From Cryobacterium zongtaii (lineage in GTDB: Bacteria > Actinomycetota > Actinomycetes > Actinomycetales > Microbacteriaceae): a stretch of 64,000 nucleotides of DNA. How positions within the stretch are numbered: position 1 is the stretch's first letter; each line of letters opens with the position of its first letter. Below are positions 26,002 through 35,740 of this stretch, piece by piece. The notes beneath the pieces are model-generated. The model saw nothing but the letters and a program-made list of their open reading frames with translations, was not told the DNA's origin and made no database searches. The position numbers and the translations under genes are program-made. The DNA lies in NCBI RefSeq assembly GCF_002909375.1, contig NZ_PPXD01000026.1, positions 124,001 to 188,000 on the forward strand, read 5' to 3'.

Positions 26002-27231
26002 GTGTCCCCTGTTACAGATCCCCTGCGTATCGCCCTGGTTTCCCTGCACACCTCCCCCGGTGCCGAGCCCGGTTCGGGGGACGCCGGCGGCATGAATGTC
26101 GTGGTGCGGCACCAGGCCGAGGCCATGGCCGCGCTGGGCCACCAAGTGGAGATCCTGACCCGACGGTCCTCCCCCGAGATGCCCGCCGCCCGGAGCCTGG
26201 GCGCCGGCGTCACCCTGCGTTACCTCGACGCCGGACCGCTCCGCTCGGTGCCCAAGGGCGACCACGAGGGGTTCATCGACGAATTCCGCGCGCAGGCCGC
26301 CGCGCTGGGTCCGTGGGACGTCATCCACTCGCATCACTGGTTCTCCGGCATGGCGATGCTGCCACTGGCCCGCGAGCTGGGCGTGCCGCACGTACAGAGC
26401 TTCCACTCCATCGCGGCCGACGAGGCCACCCCGCTGTCGGCGGGCGAGCGGCCCGAATCCGGCGGGCGGATGGCCGGCGAAGCCTGGCTGGCCCGGGAGT
26501 CGGACCTGATCGTGGCCGTGAGCGCCGCCGAGGCCGACACCGTCGTGCGTCGGCTCGGCGGGTCGATGGACCGCATCGCGATAGTCCCGCCCGGCGTGGA
26601 CGGGTCCCTCTTCCATCCCGTCGCGCCCGCTGCAGCCGGAGCGGACCGGGCCACGCCAACGGACCGCGGTTACGCGGTGGTCGCCGGGCGCCTCCAGCCA
26701 CTCAAGGGCCTCGACCTGGCCATCGAGGCCATCGCCGCCGTGCCGGCTCACCTGAGGCCGGAGCTCGTGATCGCGGGTGACGCCTCGGCCGACTACGACG
26801 GCTACATCGATGAGCTCAACCGGCTCGCGGCCCGGCACGGCATTGAGAACGGGGTGCGCTTCGTCGGTCCGCGGTCCCGCGTCGACCTGGCGGCCCTGCT
26901 CCGCGGCGCCCGGGTGGTGCTGGTTCCCTCACACTCCGAGACCTTCGGCCTGGTGGCGCTGGAGGCCGCGGCCAGCGGTGTTCCCGTCGTCGCCCAGGGC
27001 ACGGGCGGACTGCGCGAAGCTGTGCTCGACGGCGACACCGGTCTGCTCATCGAGTCGCGCGACCCGCAGGTCTGGGCGGATGCGCTCACCGACGTGCTCG
27101 CCGACCCCGCCCTGGCGCGGCGCCTGTCGCTGGCGGCCCGCGCGCGCGCCGAGACCTTCGACTGGTCGCGCTCCGCCGCGTCCCTGCTCGACGTTTACTG
27201 CGCCCTGCTGCCGGTATCGGTCTGCGCGTGA
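26002..27231 (+). CDS. mshA: D-inositol-3-phosphate glycosyltransferase-like GT4 enzyme (MshA)
   Basis: A 409-residue GT-B glycosyltransferase of family GT4. The N terminus has the MshA-like loop SGDAGGMNVVVRHQAEAMAALGH; the C-terminal domain has PSHSETFGLVALEAAASGVPV with the EX7E pair. MshA makes the first mycothiol intermediate from UDP-GlcNAc and inositol phosphate. The next gene is an MshB-type deacetylase overlapping by 4 bp, which supports this over a generic glycosyltransferase. Confidence 0.85.
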   Translation: MSPVTDPLRIALVSLHTSPGAEPGSGDAGGMNVVVRHQAEAMAALGHQVEILTRRSSPEMPAARSLGAGVTLRYLDAGPLRSVPKGDHEGFIDEFRAQAAALGPWDVIHSHHWFSGMAMLPLARELGVPHVQSFHSIAADEATPLSAGERPESGGRMAGEAWLARESDLIVAVSAAEADTVVRRLGGSMDRIAIVPPGVDGSLFHPVAPAAAGADRATPTDRGYAVVAGRLQPLKGLDLAIEAIAAVPAHLRPELVIAGDASADYDGYIDELNRLAARHGIENGVRFVGPRSRVDLAALLRGARVVLVPSHSETFGLVALEAAASGVPVVAQGTGGLREAVLDGDTGLLIESRDPQVWADALTDVLADPALARRLSLAARARAETFDWSRSAASLLDVYCALLPVSVCA

Positions 27232-27974
27232 GCCTGCTCGACGGCCAGCGGTCGGTGCTGTTCGTGCACGCCCATCCCGACGATGAGACCATCTCCACCG
27301 GCGCACTTATCGCCGAGTTCGTCGCCAGGGACAGCCGGGTGTTCCTGCTCACCTGCTCACGGGGCGAACGCGGCGAGGTCGTCGACGGTCCGCTCACGGC
27401 CCTGGCCGGCACCGAGGAGCTGGCGCGCGAACGGGAACTGGAGCTCGAACGGGCCACCGGCATCCTGGGCATCACCGAACGGTTCTGGCTCGGTGAGCCG
27501 CCCGCCAGGGTCGACGGCCTCGAGCCCCGCCGCTACCGCGACTCCGGCATGGTCTGGATTCGCCCCGGCCTGGCCGGGCCGGCGGACGACGCCGCCGACG
27601 ACGCCCTCTCGGTGGCGCCGCTGGCCGAGGTCACGGCCGACATCGCGGCCCTGATTGTGCGGCTGCGACCGTCCCTGGTGATCAGTTACGACGACGGCGG
27701 CGGTTACGGGCATCCCGACCACGTGCGCGCCCACGATGCCGCCCGCGCCGCGACCACGGCTACCGGCACCGCCTTCGCAGAGGTGCTCGAGGCACCCGCG
27801 GGTGACGAAGAATGGTTCGATCTGCCCCAGCACCTCGCGGTGGTGACGGATGCGTTGCGCGCGCACGCAAGCCAGCTCACCGTGCACGGCACCGAGATCG
27901 TGCACTCCGGCGGTCAGCGTGAGGCGATCGGCACCTCGGCCGGCCTGCGGCTACACCCACACCCCGCCGTCTGA
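27228..27974 (+). CDS. mshB: PIG-L deacetylase, mycothiol MshB type
   Basis: A 248-residue LmbE/PIG-L zinc deacetylase: HAHPDDETISTGALIAEF near residue 17 (metal and catalytic base), TCSRGERGEVV, and GGGYGHPDHVRAHDAA for the third ligand. GTG 27228 overlaps the mshA stop (GTGA). MshB removes the acetyl group from GlcNAc-inositol in mycothiol synthesis. The paralogue mca is at 50946-51809. Confidence 0.88.
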   Translation: MSLLDGQRSVLFVHAHPDDETISTGALIAEFVARDSRVFLLTCSRGERGEVVDGPLTALAGTEELARERELELERATGILGITERFWLGEPPARVDGLEPRRYRDSGMVWIRPGLAGPADDAADDALSVAPLAEVTADIAALIVRLRPSLVISYDDGGGYGHPDHVRAHDAARAATTATGTAFAEVLEAPAGDEEWFDLPQHLAVVTDALRAHASQLTVHGTEIVHSGGQREAIGTSAGLRLHPHPAV

Positions 27975-27989
27975 CCGTGACGGGCGCTC

Positions 27990-29138
27990 TCAGCCGAGGA
28001 TCGCTCCAGCGGCCACCGTCACCCTCTCGGCGCGCCGAGCCGGGGTCATCGTCCTGGTGAGCAGCCGGCGCAGCTCGGGCCGGCCGCCCCGGCTGAAGGC
28101 GGCACGCTGCTGTGCCGCACCGGTGCCGTCGACTCTGAGCCGGGCCACCGCCTCTCGCACCAGTTCGACGTCGCCCAGTTCTACGAGCTCGGGCTCGAGC
28201 ATCCGCACGAATCGGCGGAGGCAGCCGTGAGCCGGGGCCAGCCCGCCGCGCAGCGGATCGAAGACCTGCCGGTCCATTCCGTGATGGGCCGAGTGCAGCA
28301 GGGCAGCGGAGAGGAGTTCGGAGGGCATCTGGGCGGATGCGCTCGCGGCGGCGGCCTGCGCGGCCGGCACCCCGAGTGAATGCGCCACGAACGCCCGGCA
28401 CAGCGCGGTGATGAACAGCGTGGTCTGCGCGTCGAGCTGTGCGTCTGCCACCCGGAACTCGATCGTGGGCAGGTGCTCCGAGAGCCGCACGTCCCACATG
28501 ATCACGCCCAGGTCGACGGTGCCGCCGATGCCCAGCAGTCGTGCGATGCGTCGGTCGTAGTCCGCGGCGTCGAGGAAGGCCGGCGGGCAGCCCGAGGTCG
28601 TCCACCGGCGCAGCAATACCGTGCGCCAGCTGTCGTGCCCGGTGTCCTGCCCCCGCCACAGCGGAGAGTTCGCGGCGATGGCCGTGAAGAGCGGCAACCA
28701 GGGCCGCACCGCATTCAGGACGATCACCCCGGCCTCCCGGCTCGGGATGCCGACGTGCACGTGCAGACCACTCACCTGATGGTCGGCGATCACGGCGTCC
28801 ATGGTGCGTACGATGCGTTGGTAGCGCTCGGTGTCGGTGATCGTGGGGAACGCCGTCGTGTCGGGCGGGGTGCCGATACTCGCCACGATCACACCGAGTT
28901 CGGCCGCCTGGTCGGCGACCGCGCGTCGAAAGCCCGTCATGGCCGCGTGAGCGTCCTCCATCTTTTCGAACACCGCCGAAGCGTGCTCGATCTGGGAGGC
29001 CAGGAACTCCCGGTGCGTCACGCCCTGCCACTCGGGCATCGTCGACAGGTGCTCGAAGGCCTGGGCGCCCACATCCACGGGGAACAGGGTGTCAGGATCG
29101 AGGAATTGGAACTCCTCTTCGATGCCAAACGTAGCCAC
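27990..29138 (-). CDS. YbdK-type carboxylate-amine (glutamate-cysteine) ligase
   Basis: A 382-residue GCS2-family ligase beginning FGIEEEFQFLDPDTL, with SGLHVHVGIPSREAGV and IEFRVADAQLDAQTT as active-site strands. Family members ligate glutamate and cysteine weakly; in actinobacteria related proteins make other amide products. GTG 29138 is preceded by AAGAGGT at 5 bases. It converges on mshB (15 bp between stops). Actinobacteria normally use mycothiol, so true gamma-glutamylcysteine production is uncertain. Confidence 0.88.
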   Translation of the reverse strand: MATFGIEEEFQFLDPDTLFPVDVGAQAFEHLSTMPEWQGVTHREFLASQIEHASAVFEKMEDAHAAMTGFRRAVADQAAELGVIVASIGTPPDTTAFPTITDTERYQRIVRTMDAVIADHQVSGLHVHVGIPSREAGVIVLNAVRPWLPLFTAIAANSPLWRGQDTGHDSWRTVLLRRWTTSGCPPAFLDAADYDRRIARLLGIGGTVDLGVIMWDVRLSEHLPTIEFRVADAQLDAQTTLFITALCRAFVAHSLGVPAAQAAAASASAQMPSELLSAALLHSAHHGMDRQVFDPLRGGLAPAHGCLRRFVRMLEPELVELGDVELVREAVARLRVDGTGAAQQRAAFSRGGRPELRRLLTRTMTPARRAERVTVAAGAILG

Positions 29139-29323
29139 GTTGACCTCTTCCGTCGCCGTCGGATCACGACAGTGTGAACCGTCTGCGATGAGTGTGACCT
29201 GTAGCCGGATAGCGGTCAAGGGTCTTGCATCACCCTGCTGGGGGAACCGGACCGCCCTCGGTGGACGGGTGCACAATGGTCGCGTGCGCGCCACCGCGGC
29301 GGTGCCGGATGGGAGATGGACGG

Positions 29324-30160
29324 ATGTGCAGATGGCTGGCGTACCTCGGGGAACCCCTGCAACCCTCAATGATCGTGCTCGACGCTAAGCACTCGATAGT
29401 CGCGCAATCGCTGAACTCCCCGCTGGGAGCCGAGACGGTGAACGGGGATGGCTTCGGCTTCGGCTGGTACCCCACGGGAGCCCCGATGGGCACCGCACCG
29501 GCGCTTTTCCACAGCATCGAACCCGCGTGGAACGACGCGAACCTGAGCGAGCTCACCAGGGCTCTCACCAGTCCCCTCTTCTTCACCCATGTTCGCGCGG
29601 CAACCGCACCGCCGATCCAGCAGACGAACTGCCATCCGTATCGCTATCAGAACTGGATGTTCATGCACAACGGCGCCATTGCTGGGTGGCGCGAGCTCAG
29701 ACGCGACCTGACGTTGGCGATCGACCCGTCGCTGTACCCGAACGTGCTCGGCACGACGGACTCAGAGGTGCTCTTTCACCTCGCGCTGACCTACGGGCTC
29801 CGTGATGACCCGATCGATGCCATCGGGCGCGCCATTCGCACCGTCGAGTCTGTCGGCCACGATCACGATGTGCGTTTTCCCTGGCAGGGCACCGTCGCCG
29901 TCTCCGACGGCTCCACCTTGTGGGCCTTCCGTTACTCGACCCAGGGACGCACGCGCACGTTGTTTCATTCGGCGGACATCCGCACGCTCCGCCAGATGTA
30001 CCCCGACCAGGAGCGGCTGGCCGCCTTCGGTGATCATGCGAAGGTCGTGGTCTCCGAGCCGCTCAACGACCTGCCCGGCGCCTTCGTCGAGGTACCGGAA
30101 TCGTCCGCACTCATTCTCGAAATGGACGGGTATCGGCATCAGCCCTTCCTGGTCGACTGA
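29324..30160 (+). CDS. Class II glutamine amidotransferase domain protein
   Basis: A 278-residue N-terminal-nucleophile protein: it starts MCRWLAYLG so that Cys2 becomes the nucleophile, with NGDGFGFGWY, FFTHVRAAT, NCHPYRYQNWMFMHNG and LGTTDSEVLFH as active-site loops of the YafJ/EgtC group. A hydrolase or amidase rather than a full synthase, since no synthase domain follows. GGGAG lies 8 bases before ATG 29324. EgtC in ergothioneine synthesis is a relative, but no other egt gene is present. Confidence 0.85.
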   Translation: MCRWLAYLGEPLQPSMIVLDAKHSIVAQSLNSPLGAETVNGDGFGFGWYPTGAPMGTAPALFHSIEPAWNDANLSELTRALTSPLFFTHVRAATAPPIQQTNCHPYRYQNWMFMHNGAIAGWRELRRDLTLAIDPSLYPNVLGTTDSEVLFHLALTYGLRDDPIDAIGRAIRTVESVGHDHDVRFPWQGTVAVSDGSTLWAFRYSTQGRTRTLFHSADIRTLRQMYPDQERLAAFGDHAKVVVSEPLNDLPGAFVEVPESSALILEMDGYRHQPFLVD

Positions 30161-30189
30161 CCACGTCGGGCCGGCCGCTCCTGAATACA

Positions 30190-30219
30190 CAAAACGCCAC
30201 CTCGAGAGGTGGCGTTTTG
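30190..30219. terminator. Perfect 30-bp palindrome, bidirectional terminator
   Basis: CAAAACGCCACCT-CGAG-AGGTGGCGTTTTG, 13-bp arms with A-tract and T-tract ends, ends transcripts of the amidotransferase gene (plus) and of ssrA (minus). Confidence 0.9.
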
Positions 30220-30255
30220 CATGTTGGTGGTCAACAGCGTGTGGCAACAACCCAA

Positions 30256-30641
30256 TGGTGGAGATGCGGGGAATTGAACCCCGGTCCATTGCTGTGGTCA
30301 TGTTTCTTCTACGGGTGTATCCAGTGAAGGCGTTCTACTCGGCTCCGGAACTTGCCACTGGCAGCTGATCCGACGAGCCCAGCCCTCGTTTAAGTCCCCC
30401 TATACCCCGAGGCTCAGGATAGGAGCAATCTCTCTAAATGACGTCAGGATCCGAGTAGAGAGCATTCCCGGTCTGACGGTCTCAATGTGGTTCTACTTAG
30501 GCCGCGAGGGCGAAAGCGGAACGCGAGACAGTGCGGTTTGAATTGGCACTTATTGTTTTGCAGAGATCGTTTACGAGATAACCCTGCATCCTCGACCCGC
30601 TTCTCACAGTTACGCAGGCAATGTCGAAACCGATCATCCCC
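30256..30641 (-). ncRNA. ssrA: Transfer-messenger RNA (tmRNA)
   Basis: A 386-nt tmRNA read on the minus strand. It starts GGGGATGATCGGTTTCGACA and ends with a TTCAATTCC T loop and CATCTCCACCA, so the tRNA-like ends pair (GGGGAT with ATCTCC). The tag frame reads ANSNRTVSRSAFALAA then TAA, matching the actinobacterial ALAA ending. It rescues stalled ribosomes with SmpB, encoded about 1.2 kb away on the same strand. Confidence 0.95.
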
Positions 30642-30844
30642 ATGTTCACGTGCTGCCGACTCGAATGAGTTGCGCAGAACGCGGTTGTTGTCACACGCTG
30701 TTGAGTTACCAATCCTGTTTCCAGAACCGCAGTGGCGAACATTGCAGCTCACCACCACGGCCTTTCAGGATACAACACTTTCGCGCCACCCCGGTAGCGA
30801 CGGATGCCGCAGGCCGTCCTCGACAACGCGATCCGTCGGAGATC

Positions 30845-31796
30845 CCGGGGGTGCAGCGCGCGTTCACCGGCGCCTTCGGTGAAAAGCTCCGGGTCCTCGC
30901 GGATGCCGCGGGGATGGTGCAGGCCGTTCTGGAGTCGACCGACCTCGACGCGCTCAGTGACGCGGAGGTGGTGGCGTTCACCCAGACGGTCGAGAATGCC
31001 GGCCGGCCCGTGGACGCGGCCCGGATTGGCGCGGCGACCGTTGTCGGATACCGGTCCCGCCCCGGGTTGGGCCGGGATTCGATGGCGTGGCGGTTGGGGG
31101 CGTCGCATCAAAGCGACCTGCTCACCCGCCTCACCTTGGCGTCTCGGCAGGAGATGAAACGGCGCCTGGCGCTGGGTGAGAAGGTGGCCCAGAGGGTGCT
31201 AACGCACCGGCGGGGAGAAGCGCGCCGATATTCTCCGCGGCATCCTGGTGCAGGTCGCCCAAGACCCCCGCACCCCGACCATGGGCGGCATGCCACCGAC
31301 GGTGATGGTGCATGCGAACGCGGCCGACCTCCTCAAGGACGCCGGCGTCGGTTGGATCGACGGCGTCGACGGGCCGGTCTCGATGAAGACCATTACGCAG
31401 ATGATCGAGAACGGCGCCTTCCAGCCCGTCTTCTTCGGCAGCGCCGGTGCCGTCCTCGGCCTGGGCTCCAAGGCCCGTTGTTTCTCCCCGATGCAACGCA
31501 AAATGATCACCGCCCGAGACGGCGGCTGCATCATCCCGGGCTGCGACTGCCCACCCCAGTGGACCGAGGTACACCATGTGGTGCCGTGGCAGGTCGGTGG
31601 GAAAACCCATGCTTCCAACGGGGTACTGCTGTGCTGGTACCACCACCACACCATCGACAGCGGCGGGTGGAGAATCCGGATGGTCGGCGGGAAGCCACAA
31701 GTGAAGGCCCCGCACTGGATCGACCCGCCCGGGACATGGCGCACACCCGAGCAGCACCGGGCGCACGACCCGAAGACCCGACCACAAGACGAGTAG
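30845..31796 (+). pseudogene. Decayed DUF222/HNH endonuclease (13E12 type)
   Basis: Two pieces in different frames match one family. Positions 30845-31199 encode the N-terminal DUF222 part (EIPGVQRAFTGAFGEKLRVLADA ... DSMAWRLGASHQSDLL); from about 31205 the frame shifts and encodes ADILRGILVQVAQDP, later HHVVPWQVGGKTHASNGVLLCWYHH, the HNH motif. About 150 residues usually found between these are missing, and no start codon with a ribosome site precedes the first part. Such genes multiply in actinobacterial genomes. This copy is a remnant. Confidence 0.85.
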
Positions 31797-31819
31797 CGGC
31801 CAGATTGAGCGGGCGACTC

Positions 31820-31843
31820 GGGGCGGGTCGGGTCGGGTCGGGG
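31820..31843 (+). other. Guanine-run (G-quadruplex-like) motif
   Basis: Five G-runs separated by 1-2 bases (GGGG C GGG TC GGG TC GGG TC GGGG) end immediately at the smpB stop codon. On the minus-strand transcript the run is C-rich; the G-strand is the template for smpB transcription. Confidence 0.5.
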
Positions 31844-32320
31844 CTAGTCGCCGAGGTTGCGGCGGGCGGAGATGGCTCGGTCGGACTCGCGCTTGTCCTG
31901 GCGTTCGCGCAGGGTCTGCCGCTTGTCGTATTCCTTCTTACCCTTGGCCACCGCGATCTCGACCTTGGCCTTGCCGTCGCTGAAGTAGATCTTCAGCGGA
32001 ATCAGGGTGTAGCCACCCTCTTTGGTCTTGTGGCTGATCTTGACGATCTCCGCCTTGTGCAGCAGCAGCTTGCGCTTGCGACGGGGCGGGTGGTTCGTCC
32101 AGGTGCCGGCGGTGTACTCCGGAATGTGCACGGCATCCAGCCAGGCCTCCCCGGACTCGATGAACGCGTAGCCGTCGACGAGGGACGCCCGTCCGGCGCG
32201 GAGGGACTTCACCTCGGTGCCGCTGAGCACCATTCCGGCCTCGTACGTATCCTCGATGAGGTAGTCGTGGCGCGCCTTGCGATTGGTCGCGACGACCTTC
32301 TCGCCTTTTTCCCTGGGCAC
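31844..32320 (-). CDS. smpB: SsrA-binding protein SmpB
   Basis: A 158-residue Smp[42 protein letters not shown], then [25 protein letters not shown] and the basic C-terminal tail with [16 protein letters not shown]. It binds tmRNA and brings it to stalled ribosomes. GTG 32320 has GAGGAG 6 bases upstream. It follows ftsX by 72 bp. Confidence 0.97.
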   Translation of the reverse strand: MPREKGEKVVATNRKARHDYLIEDTYEAGMVLSGTEVKSLRAGRASLVDGYAFIESGEAWLDAVHIPEYTAGTWTNHPPRRKRKLLLHKAEIVKISHKTKEGGYTLIPLKIYFSDGKAKVEIAVAKGKKEYDKRQTLRERQDKRESDRAISARRNLGD

Positions 32321-32392
32321 GGCATTCTCCTCGATCGGTTCAGTGAAGCGGCCAGGCATCCGCCGGGCAGCCCATTAGTCTAGTGGTTCTGA

Positions 32393-33307
32393 TCAGACCT
32401 TCAGATAGCGGGTGATCGCGAAGTTGGCCGACGCCGCGGCCAGCGCCGCACCGAGCACCAGCAGGATCGGCACCACGGTGAACGCGTCATCGAGGCCGAC
32501 CAGGGCGAAGCCGGTGAGACTGGCACCCAGGTAGCCCTGCACGAAGTAGTGCACGATCGCCACGATCGCCCCACCGGCCAGCAGTGAACCCAGCAGCGCC
32601 GCGAAGACACCCTCAAGGATGAACGGCGTTTGGATGAACCGGTTCGACGCACCCACCAGTCGCATGATGCCCAACTCCTTGCGCCTGGAGAACGCCGACA
32701 GCCGGATCGTCGTGGCAATCAGCAGGGCCGCCGCCACGAGCATCAACGATGCGATGCCGATGGCTGTATAGCTGGCCACGTTCAGCACCGAGAAAATCTG
32801 ATCGAGGTACTTGCGTTGATCGGCGACATTCTCGACCCCGGCGACGCCGGACAGGCTCTCGACCAGCACCTCGGAGTCCTCGGGGTTGTTGAGGTTGACC
32901 CAGAAGGTCTGGTTGAGCTGTTCGGCTGTCACGTAGTCGGCCACGGGGTTGCCCGCGAACTGCGTCTTGAAGTTCTCGAACGCCTGCTCGTGCGTCTCGA
33001 AGTAGTACTTGTCGATGAAGGTTGCCAGGGTCGGGGACTCCAGCTGCGCCTCCACCGAGTCGATCTGCTCCTGGGAGGCTTCGCCTGCGGTGCAGGTCTC
33101 CCCCGGCGAGATGGCGGTGCACATGTAAATGCCCACCTGAGCGCGGTCGTACCAGAAGTTCTTCATCTGGCCGATCTGCATCTGCATCAGGATCGCCGCG
33201 CCCACGAAGGTGAGCGAGATGAAGGTGACCAGCACGACCGAGACGACCATGGAGGCGTTGCGGCGCAGGCCGTTGGATGCTTCGGAAAGCACAAGTCCGA
33301 GTCTCAT
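32393..33307 (-). CDS. ftsX: Cell division protein FtsX
   Basis: A 304-residue membrane protein with four helices (one near residue 30, three in the last 130) and a large extracellular loop of about 110 residues carrying a Cys pair ([12 protein letters not shown]). It pairs with FtsE to activate cell-wall hydrolases at the septum. It overlaps ftsE by 4 bp (ATGA). Confidence 0.95.
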   Translation of the reverse strand: MRLGLVLSEASNGLRRNASMVVSVVLVTFISLTFVGAAILMQMQIGQMKNFWYDRAQVGIYMCTAISPGETCTAGEASQEQIDSVEAQLESPTLATFIDKYYFETHEQAFENFKTQFAGNPVADYVTAEQLNQTFWVNLNNPEDSEVLVESLSGVAGVENVADQRKYLDQIFSVLNVASYTAIGIASLMLVAAALLIATTIRLSAFSRRKELGIMRLVGASNRFIQTPFILEGVFAALLGSLLAGGAIVAIVHYFVQGYLGASLTGFALVGLDDAFTVVPILLVLGAALAAASANFAITRYLKV

Positions 33308-34512
33308 CGGGTGGGTCCTACGTTCTGCTCACTGGTGGGATCGGCTTTTTCGCCCGGAGCCCGCAGGCCGAGCTTCTCGGCCAGGGTGAGCTGTTCTGGT
33401 TCGTCATGCTGGGTGACCGGGAGCACCGGCCTGGACATCGTGGAGGTCGGCTGCTCGACCGGCGGCGCAGCGGCCTGCTGGTCGGGTTCCGGCTGAGGGG
33501 TTTCCGGCTGACGGTCAACCGCTGCGGGCTGCTCGGCCATGACCGGAACCGGCGGGATGGGCGCCACGACAGGGACCGGCGGGGTGGAAGCCACGACCGA
33601 CAGGGGCTCGGCCCGTTCGATCACCGGTGCCGGTTCGGGCGTCGGCTCCACCGGCAGCGCGGTGCTCACCGCAACGGCGGCGGCCTCGACCTCGGCCGAT
33701 GCCACCTCCTGGGGCAGCACCTCCGGCGCGGGGTGAGTCAGCGGCGTGGCCGGGGCGGCGCCCGTGGCCGGCATCCGCGAGGACCTCGACGCGGCCCGCT
33801 CGCCGGGGGGCAGCACCATCGGGATGGCCGCCGTGGCGTAGCCGCCCTGACGCTCGTCGCGCACGATCTGGCCCGCGGAGAGTTCGATCACGCGGCGCTT
33901 CATCTTGTCGACGATGCCGGCCTCGTGCGTGGCCATGATCACAGTGGTGCCGCCGGCGTTGATCCGGGCCAGCAGCGACATGATCTCCGCACTGGTGGTG
34001 GGGTCGAGGTTTCCGGTCGGTTCGTCGGCGAGAACGATCTGCGGTTTGTTCACGATCGCTCGGGCGATGGCCACGCGCTGCTGCTCACCACCGGAGAGTT
34101 CGTGTGGCAGACGCTGCGCCTTTTCAGCCAGGCCCACCATCTGCAGGGTGTCGGGCACGGCTTCCTGGATGTACCCACGGGACTTACCGATGACCTGCAG
34201 GCTGAACGCGACGTTGTCGTAGACGGTCTTGTTCGGCAGCAGACGGAAGTCCTGGAAGACCACCCCGAGGTTGCGACGGAAGTAGGGCACCTTGCGGTTG
34301 GAGATGGAGCGCAGGTCCTGGCCGAGCACGTGAATGCTACCGCTGGACGGCTTCTCCTCCTTCAACATCAGGCGAAGGCAGCTCGACTTTCCCGAGCCCG
34401 AAGCCCCGACCAGGAAGACAAACTCGCCGCGAAGAATTTCGACGTCGATTGAGTTCAGGGCCGGTCGGTTCGTACCGGGATATTTCTTGGTGATGTGATC
34501 AAATCGGATCAT
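33304..34512 (-). CDS. ftsE: Cell division ATPase FtsE with long C-terminal tail
   Basis: Residues 1-228 are a standard Fts[39 protein letters not shown] and [11 protein letters not shown]. The protein then continues about 170 residues (402 in total; usual length is near 229) as a Pro/Ala/Val/Glu-rich, low-complexity tail ending [15 protein letters not shown]. The tail has no membrane helix and is probably disordered. It powers FtsX. Confidence 0.95.
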   Translation of the reverse strand: MIRFDHITKKYPGTNRPALNSIDVEILRGEFVFLVGASGSGKSSCLRLMLKEEKPSSGSIHVLGQDLRSISNRKVPYFRRNLGVVFQDFRLLPNKTVYDNVAFSLQVIGKSRGYIQEAVPDTLQMVGLAEKAQRLPHELSGGEQQRVAIARAIVNKPQIVLADEPTGNLDPTTSAEIMSLLARINAGGTTVIMATHEAGIVDKMKRRVIELSAGQIVRDERQGGYATAAIPMVLPPGERAASRSSRMPATGAAPATPLTHPAPEVLPQEVASAEVEAAAVAVSTALPVEPTPEPAPVIERAEPLSVVASTPPVPVVAPIPPVPVMAEQPAAVDRQPETPQPEPDQQAAAPPVEQPTSTMSRPVLPVTQHDEPEQLTLAEKLGLRAPGEKADPTSEQNVGPTR

Positions 34513-34592
34513 GGCGTTTCGAGCCTAGGCAGCCATCCGGGATTTACCTACTTGCGACATGCCTCAAGCAGCAAGTCCAAAGGTTGACACGC

Positions 34593-35699
34593 CTAGTCGG
34601 TGGGGGTCTTGCGCCAGCGGATGCCGGCGGCGATGAATCCGTCCAGGTCACCGTCGAACACGTTGGACGGGTTGTTGACCTCGTACTCGGTGCGCAGGTC
34701 CTTGACCATTTGATACGGCGCGAGCACGTAGCTGCGCATCTGGTCGCCCCAGCTCGCCGTGATGATTCCGGCGAACTCCTTCTTGGTGGCCGCCTCCTGC
34801 TCACGCTGCAGCAACAGCAGCCTGGACGCCAGCACCCGCATCGCCGCCGCGCGGTTCTGGATCTGGCTCTTTTCGTTCTGGCAGCTCACCACCAGTCCGG
34901 TGGGCAGGTGAGTGATGCGCACGGCGGAGTCTGTGGTGTTCACCGACTGCCCGCCGGGGCCGCTGGAGCGGAACACATCGACGCGGATGTCGTTGTCGGG
35001 AATCTCCACGGCCTCGGCCTGGGCGATCAGCGGGACCACCTCGACGGCGGCGAAGGAGGTCTGGCGCTTGCCCGCGGAGTTGAACGGGCTCATCCGGACC
35101 AGGCGGTGCGTGCCGGCTTCGACGCTGAGGGTGCCGAACGCGTACGGCGCGTTCACCTCGAACGTGGCGGACTTGATGCCGGCCTCTTCGGCGTAGCTCA
35201 CGTCGAGAACGTTGGTGGTGTAATCGTGCTGCTCGGCCCACCTCAGGTACATGCGCAACAGCATCTCGGCGAAGTCGGCGGCGTCCACGCCACCGGCCCC
35301 GGCCCGGATAGTGATCACGGCAGGGTTCGGGTCGAACTCACCGTTGAGCAGGGTGTGCACCTCGAGGTCGCCGAGGACCTTCTGCACGCTGCGCAGTTCG
35401 GCCGTGGCCTCATCGGCCGATTCCTGGTCGCCCTCGGCGTTGGCCAGCTCCACGAGCACCTCGAGGTCGTCGAGGCGGGACTCGATGCTGTCGATGCGTT
35501 TGAGCTCGCTCTGGCGGTGGCTGAGCTCGCTGGTCACCTTTTGGGCGTGCTCGGAGTCGTTCCACAGGTCGGGGGCACCCGCCTGGTCGCTCAACTCGGC
35601 AATGTCCAGCTTCAGCCTGTCGATGTCGATCACCGACCGGATGTCGTCAAACGTGGCCCGCAGCGCGGCGATCTGCTCAGAGAAATCCAGCTCAATCAT
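34593..35699 (-). CDS. prfB: Peptide chain release factor 2
   Basis: A 368-residue class I release factor: SPF codon-recognition motif in [15 protein letters not shown] and the catalytic GGQ in [17 protein letters not shown]. It recognises UGA/UAA. The reading frame is uninterrupted from ATG 35699, so the programmed +1 frameshift found in many bacteria is absent here. It lies upstream of ftsE by 80 bp. Confidence 0.97.
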   Translation of the reverse strand: MIELDFSEQIAALRATFDDIRSVIDIDRLKLDIAELSDQAGAPDLWNDSEHAQKVTSELSHRQSELKRIDSIESRLDDLEVLVELANAEGDQESADEATAELRSVQKVLGDLEVHTLLNGEFDPNPAVITIRAGAGGVDAADFAEMLLRMYLRWAEQHDYTTNVLDVSYAEEAGIKSATFEVNAPYAFGTLSVEAGTHRLVRMSPFNSAGKRQTSFAAVEVVPLIAQAEAVEIPDNDIRVDVFRSSGPGGQSVNTTDSAVRITHLPTGLVVSCQNEKSQIQNRAAAMRVLASRLLLLQREQEAATKKEFAGIITASWGDQMRSYVLAPYQMVKDLRTEYEVNNPSNVFDGDLDGFIAAGIRWRKTPTD

Positions 35700-35740
35700 T
35701 GTGGAATCCAGCCTACCGGGCGAGAGGTAACATCGAACGG

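Noticed and set aside
30256-30641. Attachment site or prophage at ssrA
   Set aside because: tmRNA 3' ends are common integration sites, but no integrase or duplicated 3' segment is visible beyond 30256.
30444-30882. Small open frames across ssrA
   Set aside because: These are readings of the tmRNA itself and its flank; only the ALAA tag frame is real.
34593-35699. Programmed frameshift in prfB
   Set aside because: The frame is continuous from ATG 35699 with no in-frame UGA in the first 30 codons.
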